NCBI GenBank assembly: GCA_944380925.1
Contig: CALWJD010000006.1
Coordinates: 1-64,000 of the forward strand
DNA: 64,000 nt
Reading direction: 5' to 3'
DNA from: UMGS1491 sp944380925
GTDB lineage: Bacteria; Bacillota; Clostridia; Oscillospirales; Acutalibacteraceae
The notes beneath the pieces are model-generated. The model saw only the letters and a list, made by a program, of their open reading frames with translations. It searched no databases and was not told the DNA's origin. Below are positions 33,654 to 43,056 of this stretch, piece by piece; the first letter of the stretch is position 1; every line of letters starts with the position of its first letter. The position numbers and the translations under genes are program-made.

Positions 33654-34691
33654 ATGGTTTTAAAAGATATAAAGTCGATGTCCCTGCCGGAATTAAAGAG
33701 TGATTTCGAAGCTCTTTCCGAACCATCGTACAGAGCATCTCAAGTTTACTCGTGGCTGAGCAAAGGTGTTTACTCTTTTGACGATATGACAAATTTGCCG
33801 GGAACTTTCAGAGAAATTTTGAAATCCAAATACTATATCACAAAGTTAAATATAAAAGATAAGAAAGTTTCTATTGACGGAACGGTAAAATATTTATTTG
33901 AATTGTCAGACGGGGAACTGATAGAGTCCGTACTTATGAACTATAAGCATGGCTATTCCATGTGCCTATCTACTCAAGCGGGATGCAAGATGGGATGCTC
34001 GTTTTGTTCTACCGGGAAGTGCGGATTTTCAAGGAATTTGAGCTCTTCCGAAATACTTGCCCAGATAGAATCAGCGCAGTTAGACAGTGGCATTAAGATT
34101 TCTAACATAGTCCTTATGGGAATGGGGGAACCGCTTGATAATTATCCGAATGTATTAAAGTTTTTAAAGCTGGTAACATCCCCGGATGGTTTAAATATAG
34201 GGGCAAGGCATATTTCACTTTCCACGTGTGGTTTAGTCGATAAAATATATAAGCTTGCGGAAGAGAAAATGCCCATTACTTTATCAGTTTCTTTGCACGC
34301 TCCAAATGATGAAATTCGTAATAAGATTATGAAGATAAACAGAAAATGGAATATTAAAGAGCTTATTAAAGCATGCGAAGATTATATTTCTTATACAAAT
34401 CGGAGAATTTCCTTTGAATATGCAATGATAGATAATTTAAACGATACACCCGAATGTGCAAATGAACTTGCAGAGTTACTGAAAGGAATGCTGTGTCATG
34501 TTAATTTAATTCCGCTCAATGGCGCACATCAAGAGAGCCGCTTAAAAAAGAGCCCTAATAATAGAATTTATCAATTCAAGCAAGTTTTAGAAAAAAGAGG
34601 AATAACAACAACCATACGAAGAACGCTTGGAGAAGATATAGAGGCTTCGTGTGGGCAGCTTAAGAATAAATATTTAAAAACTTCCGAATGA
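33654..34691 (+). CDS. rlmN: 23S rRNA/tRNA adenine-C2 methyltransferase RlmN
   Basis: This radical-SAM enzyme methylates A2503 of 23S rRNA and A37 of tRNAs. The 345 residues have the iron-sulfur motif CKMGCSFC, GMGEPLDNY, the conserved Cys in RRTLGEDIEASCGQL and the methyl-bearing Cys region. The only possible start is ATG at 33654, because a stop lies in frame five codons upstream; CGGAGGTG is 15 bases away, and AGGT sits closer. It leads rlmN-stp-prkC, the usual clostridial order. Confidence 0.95.
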   Translation: MVLKDIKSMSLPELKSDFEALSEPSYRASQVYSWLSKGVYSFDDMTNLPGTFREILKSKYYITKLNIKDKKVSIDGTVKYLFELSDGELIESVLMNYKHGYSMCLSTQAGCKMGCSFCSTGKCGFSRNLSSSEILAQIESAQLDSGIKISNIVLMGMGEPLDNYPNVLKFLKLVTSPDGLNIGARHISLSTCGLVDKIYKLAEEKMPITLSVSLHAPNDEIRNKIMKINRKWNIKELIKACEDYISYTNRRISFEYAMIDNLNDTPECANELAELLKGMLCHVNLIPLNGAHQESRLKKSPNNRIYQFKQVLEKRGITTTIRRTLGEDIEASCGQLKNKYLKTSE

Positions 34692-34716
34692 TATTTGTAT
34701 AAAAAGGAGGAATGGT

Positions 34717-35445
34717 ATGGAGTTTTACCACAAAACAGATGTTGGCGCATTAAGAAAGGTTAATCAAGACGCTGTGGCTTCAAAAGTTCTAAGTCCAAAT
34801 TTTGCGTGGTCGCTTATTTGCGACGGAATGGGTGGAGCTAACGGCGGAGATGTGGCAAGCAATTTGGCAGTAAGCGAAGTTTCAAATTACCTCGATGAAA
34901 ATTTAAGCGAAAATATGAGTTTGGAAGAAATAAAAGTTTTGATGTATAATGCGATTGAAAATGCAAATAATAAAATTTTTGAAAAATCATTAAAACATGC
35001 AGAATTTAGCAACATGGGTACAACCATTGTACTTTGTATCGTTAAAGATAAAACTCTTAGCATAATGTATGCAGGGGATAGCAGAGTATATCTATTATCA
35101 AAATCAGGAATTACGCAGCTTACAAAAGATCATTCCGTAGTACAAGAGATGGTAGATAGCGGAGAAATTACGCCTGAAGATGCAAAAAATCACCCTCAAA
35201 AAAATATAATAACAAGGGCGCTTGGAGTCAGGGAAAATATACAACTTGACTACGTAAAAGAAAATTTAAACTCAAATGATATTATATTACTATGTACCGA
35301 TGGTTTAACTAACGAAATTTCAGACGATGATATATATAATTTCTGCATGAATAATGCAATTTCTGAAATTCCGGAAAAACTTATCAGGGCGGCAAATATA
35401 TCCGGTGGGCGAGATAACATAACCGTTTCGGTGGCTCAAATTTAA
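34717..35445 (+). CDS. stp: PP2C-type Ser/Thr phosphatase
   Basis: This 242-residue phosphatase reverses phosphorylation by the neighbouring PASTA kinase. The PPM motifs are visible: DVGALRKVNQDAV, ICDGMGGANGGDVAS with the metal-binding Asp-Gly, GTTIVLCIV, YAGDSRVYL, TRALGV, LLCTDGLTNEI and SGGRDNITV. AAGGAGG precedes ATG at 34717. It lies 28 bases before prkC. Confidence 0.95.
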   Translation: MEFYHKTDVGALRKVNQDAVASKVLSPNFAWSLICDGMGGANGGDVASNLAVSEVSNYLDENLSENMSLEEIKVLMYNAIENANNKIFEKSLKHAEFSNMGTTIVLCIVKDKTLSIMYAGDSRVYLLSKSGITQLTKDHSVVQEMVDSGEITPEDAKNHPQKNIITRALGVRENIQLDYVKENLNSNDIILLCTDGLTNEISDDDIYNFCMNNAISEIPEKLIRAANISGGRDNITVSVAQI

Positions 35446-35472
35446 AATTATAATTTGATTGGGGATAAAAAA

Positions 35473-37470
35473 TTGGATAAATATACTGGTAAGCGATTAG
35501 ATGCAAGATATGAAATACAAGAGCTTATAGGCGTTGGCGGTATGGCAGTTGTTTATAGAGCTTATGACGTTGTTGAAGATAGGATTGTCGCCGTTAAAAT
35601 TTTGAAAGATGAATTTTTGGGTAACAAAGATTTTATCAGAAGATTTAAAAATGAATCAAAAGCAATTGCAGTACTTGCTCATCCCAACATAGTAAAAGTT
35701 TATGACGTAAGTTTCGGAACAAAAATACAGTATATAGTAATGGAATATATTGATGGCATAACGCTTAAGGAATATATTTCAAAGCAAAAAATAATTGATT
35801 GGAAAGATGCCGTATATTTTACGCATCAGATTTTATCCGCTTTAAACCATGCGCATGAAAAAGGCGTTATTCACCGTGATATAAAACCACAAAATATAAT
35901 GTTGCTTGCCGATGGTACCATAAAAGTTACGGATTTTGGTATTGCAAGGTTTTCGAGTAATGAAACACAAACAATGACGGATAGAGCAATCGGTTCGGTA
36001 CACTATATCTCCCCTGAACAGGCAAAGGGCGGAGTCATAGATGAAAAAGCGGACATATACTCCGTTGGAGTTATGCTTTATGAAATGATAACGGGAAAAT
36101 TGCCGTTTGAAGCCGACAATGCGGTTTCAGTTGCAATAATGCAAATGCAGTCTTCCCCAAGATCCCCAAGAGAGATAAATCCTGATATACCCGAAGGCTT
36201 GGAGCAAATCACCTTGAAAGCAATGCAAAAATCGCCTTCAAATCGTTATTTGTCAGCGCAAAATATGATAAAAGATATTGAAAAATTCGAAAATGATCCT
36301 CAAATTCATTTTGATTATCAATATTTTGTAGATGATAATCCCACCAAGTTTATGTTAGATGATGACCTCAGCAAAGGAAAATCATCATACGGCGATAATT
36401 ATAATTATAAAAACGAAAAGAAAAAGAAAGCAAAAGCCGGATTTATAATGGGTGGAATAGCAGTTGCTGTTGGAATTTTTGCTTTAATATTTGTATTTAT
36501 TACGATGTTTACATCGTGCGGTAAAGGTTATGCAAGGGACGTAGACGTACCGAACTTTATCGGATTAAAGCTTTCTGACGTCCAAAATAATCCAGATTAC
36601 AAATTTGTTTGGAACGTAGAAACGGCATATGACCCAAACAAGGCAGAAGGAATTATTATTGACCAAGACCCCCTTCCAAACTCTAAAAAAGTCAAAGAAG
36701 GTTCAACAATAACTTTAACCGTAAATAGCTCCGGCGTTATTGTTACCGTTCCGGCCGTCAAAGGTTTAACCGAAGATGTTGCAAAAATGAAAATTTCAAA
36801 AGCCGGACTGAAATGTGACGTTCTAATGATTGTAGACGAAAGCACCGCAAGCGGAATTGTATGTAACGTTGATCCGAGCGAAGGAAGTAAGGTAACTTCA
36901 GATACAACCATACGTCTCTACGTTAGTAAAGGGCCGTCCGAAGAAAAAGTTGTTGTTCCTGACGTTTTAAATAAATCACTTGATGCCGCCAGAAGTACCA
37001 TTACAGCTGCGGGACTGAGCGTATCGGATAATATAGCACGTGAAAGTAGCGACAAACCTAAAGATACTGTAATTTCTATGGATCCTCTTCCGGGAAATGA
37101 AGTAAATAAAAATTCGGCCGTCAAACTCACCTTAAGCTCAGGCGTTAAGAGAGAAAAAAAATATGAGGTGGTAGTGGATTTACCTGCCAATGTAAACCAC
37201 GATGTGACAGTAACAACATATATAAACGGTGTTTTGGATAGTACAAAAAAGGTAAATCCGTCGCTTTACGGAACGTACACCTTTAACGTCAAAGGTAACG
37301 AAGGGAAAATCAATGTAAGTGTTAATTTAGATGGCGCTCAGTATAGGGTGTATGAAGTTAACTTTGATGCATCATCTAATAATGTTAAAAGAGTAAAATC
37401 TTTTTCATATTCCGATCCGGCAAAATCCAAATCCAAGTCGAGAGACGAATCCGATGAGTACGATGATTAA
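35473..37470 (+). CDS. prkC: PASTA-domain Ser/Thr kinase
   Basis: A 665-residue membrane kinase that senses cell-wall fragments. The kinase domain has GVGGMAVVY, VAVKIL, VIHRDIKPQN, VTDFGIARF and SPEQAKG. A membrane helix follows at ~323-345 (GFIMGGIAVAVGIFALIFVF), then three PASTA repeats outside the cell (DVPNFIGLKLSDVQ, TVPAVKGLTEDVA, VVPDVLNKSLDAA), a beta-rich C-terminal domain and a Ser/Asp tail. The start is TTG at 35473, with GGGG eight bases before it; TTG at 35455 lacks a site. In spore formers PrkC also triggers germination in response to muropeptides. Confidence 0.95.
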   Translation: MDKYTGKRLDARYEIQELIGVGGMAVVYRAYDVVEDRIVAVKILKDEFLGNKDFIRRFKNESKAIAVLAHPNIVKVYDVSFGTKIQYIVMEYIDGITLKEYISKQKIIDWKDAVYFTHQILSALNHAHEKGVIHRDIKPQNIMLLADGTIKVTDFGIARFSSNETQTMTDRAIGSVHYISPEQAKGGVIDEKADIYSVGVMLYEMITGKLPFEADNAVSVAIMQMQSSPRSPREINPDIPEGLEQITLKAMQKSPSNRYLSAQNMIKDIEKFENDPQIHFDYQYFVDDNPTKFMLDDDLSKGKSSYGDNYNYKNEKKKKAKAGFIMGGIAVAVGIFALIFVFITMFTSCGKGYARDVDVPNFIGLKLSDVQNNPDYKFVWNVETAYDPNKAEGIIIDQDPLPNSKKVKEGSTITLTVNSSGVIVTVPAVKGLTEDVAKMKISKAGLKCDVLMIVDESTASGIVCNVDPSEGSKVTSDTTIRLYVSKGPSEEKVVVPDVLNKSLDAARSTITAAGLSVSDNIARESSDKPKDTVISMDPLPGNEVNKNSAVKLTLSSGVKREKKYEVVVDLPANVNHDVTVTTYINGVLDSTKKVNPSLYGTYTFNVKGNEGKINVSVNLDGAQYRVYEVNFDASSNNVKRVKSFSYSDPAKSKSKSRDESDEYDD

Positions 37471-37507
37471 TAATTAAAATAAATTAAAAAGAATAGAGGT
37501 GGGCGCT

Positions 37508-38797
37508 TTGGATAAAAAAATTGTTATATCCGGAGGGCAAAAATTAAGAGGAACAGTTTCGATTAGCGGAGCTAAAAATGCTGCTGTGGCAATACTTCCG
37601 GCTGCGGTGCTCTCGGATGATGTTTGCAGAATTGAAAATATACCCAGTATAAAAGATATTACTTTGATGTGCAGAATACTTTCCGATATGGGCGCAAATA
37701 TAAAACTTATAAATAAAAATACTATTGAAATAGATCCAAGGGGCATGTCGTCCACGGCAGCTCCCAGCGAACTTATGAGAAGCATGCGTGCTTCAAGTTA
37801 TCTTTTAGGTGTTTTGCTTTCAAAATTTGGAGAGGCAAATGTTTATCTTCCGGGGGGATGCGATTTTGGTTTAAGGCCGATAGATCAGCACTTAAAAGGA
37901 TTTGAAGCGTTGGGCGCTAATTATTCTTTAGAAAACGGTATAGTTAAAGTCAAGTGCGAAAAACTACGTGGTGCACATATATATTTAGATGTGGTTTCAG
38001 TTGGAGCTACGATTAATATTATGTTAGCTTCCGTAAAGGCGCAGGGGCTTACTATTATTGAAAATGCAGCAAAAGAGCCACATATAGTTGATTTGGCGAA
38101 TTTCTTAAATTGCATGGGTGCCGATATATTTGGCGCCGGAACTGATGTTATAAAAATAAAGGGTGTGAAAAATTTAAAAGGTGTTACGTATTCCATCATA
38201 CCGGACCAAATTGAAGCCGGTACATATATGGTGGCAGCTGCCGCAACCGGCGGTGATATCGTTCTTGAAAACGTAATACCAAAGCATTTGGAATCCATAA
38301 CGGCAAAACTCGAGGAAATGGGCGTTAAGTTTGAAGAGTTTGATGACGCTTTAAGGGTATATGCTGACGAAAAACTTAAAAAATGTAATATAAAAACAAT
38401 GCCACACCCGGGATTTCCTACCGATATGCAGCCCCAGATTACTGCGCTTCTTTCAATTGCGGAAGGCACAAGCATGGTAACTGAATCGGTATGGGATAAT
38501 CGTTTTAGGTACATTGATGAGCTTCACCGTATGGGCGCTAAAATATCGGTAGATGGTAGGGTGGCCGTAGTGGAAGGCGTAAAGAAACTCAAAGGAGCTG
38601 TTGTTAAAGCAACAGATTTACGTGCCGGTGCGGCATTGGTTATTGCCGGCCTTGTAGCGGAAGGAACCACCACTATTGAAAATGTAAAGCATATCGAGCG
38701 TGGATATGAAGATATAGTCGAAAAATTAAGAAAATTAGGGGCAGATATAAAAGTGGTTAGCCCCCAGTTTTGTGAGCCGATCGTATCGAGTCTTTAA
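37508..38797 (+). CDS. murA: UDP-N-acetylglucosamine 1-carboxyvinyltransferase (first copy)
   Basis: MurA adds enolpyruvate to UDP-GlcNAc, the first step of peptidoglycan synthesis. The 429 residues carry SGAKNAAVAILPAAVL, the catalytic Cys of LPGGCDFGLRPIDQHL, GATINIMLA and DLRAGAALVIAGLVAEG. The Cys makes it fosfomycin-sensitive by family rule. The start is TTG at 37508, supported by GAGGTGGG five bases upstream. It follows prkC by 37 bases. A second, diverged copy lies at 43057. Confidence 0.95.
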   Translation: MDKKIVISGGQKLRGTVSISGAKNAAVAILPAAVLSDDVCRIENIPSIKDITLMCRILSDMGANIKLINKNTIEIDPRGMSSTAAPSELMRSMRASSYLLGVLLSKFGEANVYLPGGCDFGLRPIDQHLKGFEALGANYSLENGIVKVKCEKLRGAHIYLDVVSVGATINIMLASVKAQGLTIIENAAKEPHIVDLANFLNCMGADIFGAGTDVIKIKGVKNLKGVTYSIIPDQIEAGTYMVAAAATGGDIVLENVIPKHLESITAKLEEMGVKFEEFDDALRVYADEKLKKCNIKTMPHPGFPTDMQPQITALLSIAEGTSMVTESVWDNRFRYIDELHRMGAKISVDGRVAVVEGVKKLKGAVVKATDLRAGAALVIAGLVAEGTTTIENVKHIERGYEDIVEKLRKLGADIKVVSPQFCEPIVSSL

Positions 38798-38869
38798 TAA
38801 AAACTAAATTGATTTAGCTTAATTTTAAAATACATAATATGAATTTGTTTTGGGGATACGTGTTTATAT

Positions 38870-39664
38870 ATGAGATTATGTCCTTTGTTTAGCGGCAGTA
38901 GTGGAAATTGCATTTATATTGAGTTTTCTAAGGATAATGCTATTCTGGTCGATGCCGGAAAAAGCAATAAACAACTCGAAAATTCTTTTAAAATTAATAA
39001 TATTAATCCCAGCAATATAAAAGCAATTTTCATCACTCACGAACATAGTGATCATATTGCGGGGCTAAAGGTGTTCCTTAAAAACCATGATGTTAAAGTT
39101 TATGGCTCTGGGGGAACATTATCAGCTTTGCAAGAAAAAGGAATAATTTCTAAAAATGACTCTTTTGAAGTTTTAAAGAAGGCCGAAAAGGATTTGGATT
39201 TTTTTTCGGTCAAGCCTTTTTCAATTTCGCATGACTGCAAGGAAGGGTACGGATATTCTTTTATTTCGGGAAACGGAGAAAAAGTTTCAGTTTGTACGGA
39301 TCTTGGATATGTTTCTAATGAAATAAAAAACGATTTAAAAGGCTCACATGCTGTTATTTTGGAATCAAATCACGACCAAATGATGCTGCAAAACGGCCCG
39401 TATCCATATTATTTAAAACGACGTATACTATCAGATGTAGGGCATCTTTCAAACGATTCTTGCGGAGAGTTACTGCCTTATTTAGTAAATAACGGGACTA
39501 AAAATATAGTACTGTCTCACTTAAGTGCACACAACAACTTACCTGATCTTGCTTTACAAACGTCTATTAGTTACCTTGCAAGGGAAAGTATGACTTGCAA
39601 TAAAGATTTTTATTTGTCGATAGCACCAAGAGAAAACAAAAAGGATGTTTGCGTAGAGTTTTAA
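38870..39664 (+). CDS. walJ: Metallo-beta-lactamase-fold hydrolase, WalJ/YycJ type
   Basis: The 264-residue enzyme starts MRLCPLFSGSSGNCIYIE, then has ILVDAGKS, the metal motif HEHSDHIAG and ISHDCKEGYGYSF, and ends with SHLSAHNNLPDLA. This matches the YycJ/WalJ family linked to the WalRK system and to DNA-end processing. The WalRK genes are not in this window. The start at 38870 has only a weak site upstream. Confidence 0.9.
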   Translation: MRLCPLFSGSSGNCIYIEFSKDNAILVDAGKSNKQLENSFKINNINPSNIKAIFITHEHSDHIAGLKVFLKNHDVKVYGSGGTLSALQEKGIISKNDSFEVLKKAEKDLDFFSVKPFSISHDCKEGYGYSFISGNGEKVSVCTDLGYVSNEIKNDLKGSHAVILESNHDQMMLQNGPYPYYLKRRILSDVGHLSNDSCGELLPYLVNNGTKNIVLSHLSAHNNLPDLALQTSISYLARESMTCNKDFYLSIAPRENKKDVCVEF

Positions 39665-39667
39665 AAA

Positions 39668-40738
39668 CTAATTTTTGAAGTTTTTGATTTTTATTTTGTA
39701 AAATATAATTCCCGGTATCAATGCAAAATAGAAACTTATAAACCTATAAATTATCATTGCCTGAATAATTTCATTTTCATAGAAAAAAGGTTTAAATAAG
39801 GTAAGAAACATATTTTCGGCCATACCCGCAGCTCCCGGTAGCGGAGTAAAAGAAGATATTGTTGTCGATACGTTTTGCGTGTAAGTCATAGATGCTATTG
39901 GGAAGCTACTGTGATTAAAAGTTTTAAATATAAAGAATGTTATTAAAAAAGAAAATGTCAATTGTAAAAATGTAAGAATAAAAAGCTTGAGGTTAAGTTT
40001 TTTATTCTTGCTTAAATTTTTGTTATTAACCGAAAAGTATTCTAATTTTTTAATTAATCTATCCACAGTTTTATTTTTATCTTTTACTATTCTTAATTTG
40101 TAAAGTATCGCTACAATAAATTTTGATACGTTTAAAGTAAAAGCTTTACTAATTGAAAAAATTATAACTAAAAATACAATCATTCCCTGAAATAATATTC
40201 CGGTAAGTATCAGAGGGCATAGGTAATCAACACAGTAGTTTTTTATCCGCCAATAATAAAGAAATGCCGATACCACGGAGTATATAAACAAACAAAGCTG
40301 ATATATATAAAATTTACGCAAGAGCAACGAAACAGAATTTTTTTGATTTATACCATATTTTTTAAATTCTAAAATTTGCATGGGCTGCGCAGCTATTCCA
40401 AGAGGGGTAACGATAGTGAAATATTGCCCGACCATGGTAATCTTAAAGAAAAAAATATTTTTATAATTTTGATAGCATATTTTCTTTGCAAGTTCTTTTA
40501 TTATAAAACTATCAAACACCCAAGATAAAATCATACATAAAAAAGCAAACTGCAAATATATGTAATTTAAACGCGGCAGTATATACCATAAATTCAGTAA
40601 GTTGTTGTTTTGAAAACAAAAATAAAGCAAAATGCCAAAAGAAACCGCAATTAAAACTATATTTACCGCGGTTTTAATTTTTTTATTTTGTGTGCTATCT
40701 TTTATAAGTTTTTTTATATTAAAAATAAAATTTTCCAT
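39668..40738 (-). CDS. Flippase-like membrane protein (YbhN/UPF0104, LPG-synthase TM family)
   Basis: The 356 residues form seven or more membrane helices and contain the family pattern with TPLGIAAQPMQILEFKKYG and SFTPLPGAAGMAENMF. Members act like the membrane half of MprF or translocate lipid-linked substrates. There is no synthase domain. It is the last gene of the cassette flippase-GT2-flippase on the minus strand. The paralogue at 41812 shares SFMPLPG and GGQPMQ. The ribosome site is weak. Confidence 0.87.
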   Translation of the reverse strand: MENFIFNIKKLIKDSTQNKKIKTAVNIVLIAVSFGILLYFCFQNNNLLNLWYILPRLNYIYLQFAFLCMILSWVFDSFIIKELAKKICYQNYKNIFFFKITMVGQYFTIVTPLGIAAQPMQILEFKKYGINQKNSVSLLLRKFYIYQLCLFIYSVVSAFLYYWRIKNYCVDYLCPLILTGILFQGMIVFLVIIFSISKAFTLNVSKFIVAILYKLRIVKDKNKTVDRLIKKLEYFSVNNKNLSKNKKLNLKLFILTFLQLTFSFLITFFIFKTFNHSSFPIASMTYTQNVSTTISSFTPLPGAAGMAENMFLTLFKPFFYENEIIQAMIIYRFISFYFALIPGIIFYKIKIKNFKN

Positions 40739-40774
40739 ACAAACTATTGTTAACGGAAAATTTTTTCAAATTCA

Positions 40775-41782
40775 TTATTTATTTTTTTTAACTTTAATTT
40801 TTTTATTTCTGGGGGGTGCTTTAACTAAACTTATTAAATCAGGAATGCTTTTTTCTTTATTGGGAACAAAGGAACTGCCTGAAAAATAATCTATGGATTT
40901 TGTGGCTGACGCTATGTTTTCCCAAAATCCTTTAAAATTCATGGCATTGGCATGTAACATCAATATATAATAATAGCTTACTATTTTTACTTTTTGAGCA
41001 TATACCCAAATATGGCCATTATAGTTTTTATAAACTTTTTCATTTTCTAAAAAATTTCTTATAACTCCGAGCGACTTTATAAAATCATTGATTTTCACAA
41101 CGTTCATGGAATGCAGTATGCTGCTTTCACGGCTTGTGTAATTATAAAGAGCTTCTCCCAAAAACACTATTTTATCAGCATAATAAAACATTTTTGGAGA
41201 TGTTGCTATATCTTCAAAATACATCTTATCAAACTTTAAATTATTATCAAAAAAAAGGCTTCGTTTAGAAAGTTTATTCCATACAAAATAATGAACTCCT
41301 ATATCAAGTATCAATTTTCTAAGCGCCTTTGTTTTGGAGTAAACCCCGGGGAACGACGTAAACGGCATAAATATTTTTAGTTTTTTGGCCGGATAGTACA
41401 TATTAAAATTGCAACAAGCAATATCCGCATCGCTATCAACCGCTGCCGTATATAGCAGTTCCAGAAACTTAGGCTCGAGATAGTCATCACTATCCATAAA
41501 ACCTATATATTCTCCTCTGCTTTCCTTAATCCCCGTGTTTCTTGCAACAGAAGGGCCCTGATTTTCTTGATTTATAAGCCTAAAATTTTCATTTTCGCTA
41601 CAAAACTTTTCTATAATATCAACGCTTCCATCTGTTGAGCCATCATTAACTATTATCAATTCAAAATCTTTAAATGTTTGATTTTGCACGGACCTAAGCG
41701 CTTTTTCAAGATATTTTTCAACGTTGTATACGGGCATTATTAAACTGACAACCGGTTTTTTTAATTTAAACTCTTTTTTCAA
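40775..41782 (-). CDS. Family 2 glycosyltransferase between two flippase-like genes
   Basis: A GT-A enzyme of 335 residues with VSLIMPVYNVEKYLEKALRS, LIIVNDGSTDGS and the metal-binding MDSDDY, and no membrane helix. The start TTG at 41782 is set by GAAAGGA nine bases upstream; the TTG at 41800 overlaps that site. It lies between the paralogous flippase-like genes with gaps of 29 and 36 bases, so the three are one operon. It probably glycosylates a lipid or wall precursor that the partners move. It differs from the glycosyltransferase at 4073. Confidence 0.9.
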   Translation of the reverse strand: MKKEFKLKKPVVSLIMPVYNVEKYLEKALRSVQNQTFKDFELIIVNDGSTDGSVDIIEKFCSENENFRLINQENQGPSVARNTGIKESRGEYIGFMDSDDYLEPKFLELLYTAAVDSDADIACCNFNMYYPAKKLKIFMPFTSFPGVYSKTKALRKLILDIGVHYFVWNKLSKRSLFFDNNLKFDKMYFEDIATSPKMFYYADKIVFLGEALYNYTSRESSILHSMNVVKINDFIKSLGVIRNFLENEKVYKNYNGHIWVYAQKVKIVSYYYILMLHANAMNFKGFWENIASATKSIDYFSGSSFVPNKEKSIPDLISLVKAPPRNKKIKVKKNK

Positions 41783-41811
41783 AACAAATGTTCCTTTCAA
41801 AATCTATTTTT

Positions 41812-42873
41812 TTAAATTTCTTCAGCTTCCTCAATTTTTTCCAGTTTTTCCGCTGTTTCTGCAATATTACCAACACGTGCAAACGGAGCAAAAACAACGA
41901 TATTCATAAAGTATGTTATTATTCTCCAAACCAATATTGCCGATTTTATGGTGTTTTCTTTAAAGAAAATTTCAAAGAAAATATAAAAGCTTCCCTCGGC
42001 AGCTCCCGAACCACCCGGCAAAGGCATGAAAGAGGCAACCATTGTTACAAATGCCTGACCGGTTAACATATCAAAAAAATTAGCTCCGATAAAGTTAAAC
42101 GAGCGATATATCGCATACGGTATTGCAAAAATTAAGGTAAGTTGCAAAATGGTCAAACCGAAAACAATTATAAACATTCGTTTGTTCTTGTAAAGTTTTA
42201 TATTGCTTTCATGGAACTTCATAAGTTGCTGTTCTATCTTTTCGCTCTTTTCGGAAGCGTTTTTAATAATTTTGAATTTTGATAGTAACCTAAAACATTT
42301 TTTTATTATGGACGAGGTCAGTTTTCTGTTGAATGAAAACATTAAAACAAACAATATTACCACTGCGTGAGAGATAAACCCAAACAACGAAAGTCCTATC
42401 ATTGCACCGCCCAAGTGACCTTTAAATATATCCAGATTACACATTAGAGCTACAAAACTATATAAGGTTATGGTTGTTTGATATATTAAAAACTTTTGTA
42501 TCAGAGAAGATGTTGCGGCACCCGTATCAATTTTTTGCTTTTTCATAGAATAAAGCTGCATGGGTTGACCGCCTATGGCTCCCGGAGTGATAACACTAAA
42601 AAACTGCCCGACCGCAGTGGTTTTGAGCGATTTTTTAAGAGTAAAATCTTCTGCATAATTATGCGTAATTCTAAAAAGAACATATGCATCAATAAAAACG
42701 TTTGCAAATTGACAAAAAATTGCAACCGAAATCCACCACCAGTTGAATTTTTCTATATTATTTATAAGGTCTATAAATCCGTTTTCAGATACAAAAAAAT
42801 AAACCACAAATCCAATAGGAACAAGTAGCATCAATATATTTAAAATAAGTCTTTTACCAATTTTACTTTTCAA
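41812..42873 (-). CDS. Flippase-like membrane protein, paralogue of the gene at 39668
   Basis: A 353-residue polytopic protein with the family motifs GQFFSVITPGAIGGQPMQLY and ASFMPLPGGSGAAEGSFYIF, and a Glu/Ala-rich C-terminal tail (ETAEKLEKIEEAEEI). The start is TTG at 42873, with CGGAGG seven to eight bases upstream. It is the first gene of the minus-strand cassette. The two copies keep the same order of motifs but differ in length of the loops, so they are old paralogues and not a recent duplication. Confidence 0.88.
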   Translation of the reverse strand: MKSKIGKRLILNILMLLVPIGFVVYFFVSENGFIDLINNIEKFNWWWISVAIFCQFANVFIDAYVLFRITHNYAEDFTLKKSLKTTAVGQFFSVITPGAIGGQPMQLYSMKKQKIDTGAATSSLIQKFLIYQTTITLYSFVALMCNLDIFKGHLGGAMIGLSLFGFISHAVVILFVLMFSFNRKLTSSIIKKCFRLLSKFKIIKNASEKSEKIEQQLMKFHESNIKLYKNKRMFIIVFGLTILQLTLIFAIPYAIYRSFNFIGANFFDMLTGQAFVTMVASFMPLPGGSGAAEGSFYIFFEIFFKENTIKSAILVWRIITYFMNIVVFAPFARVGNIAETAEKLEKIEEAEEI

Positions 42874-43056
42874 AAGATTTTCCTCCGAAGAAGTTATTTA
42901 AATCCCCATAAACTTAGAATAACCTTATTTGGCATAAAGTCAAGTAAAACTAAGCGCAGTTGAAAAATATTGTCAGTGTACAACTTCATTTGAATATTAT
43001 GACAAATATCAAGTTTGTTTATTTTAGAATAACTTTCCAAGAGGAGTGAAGCAAGA

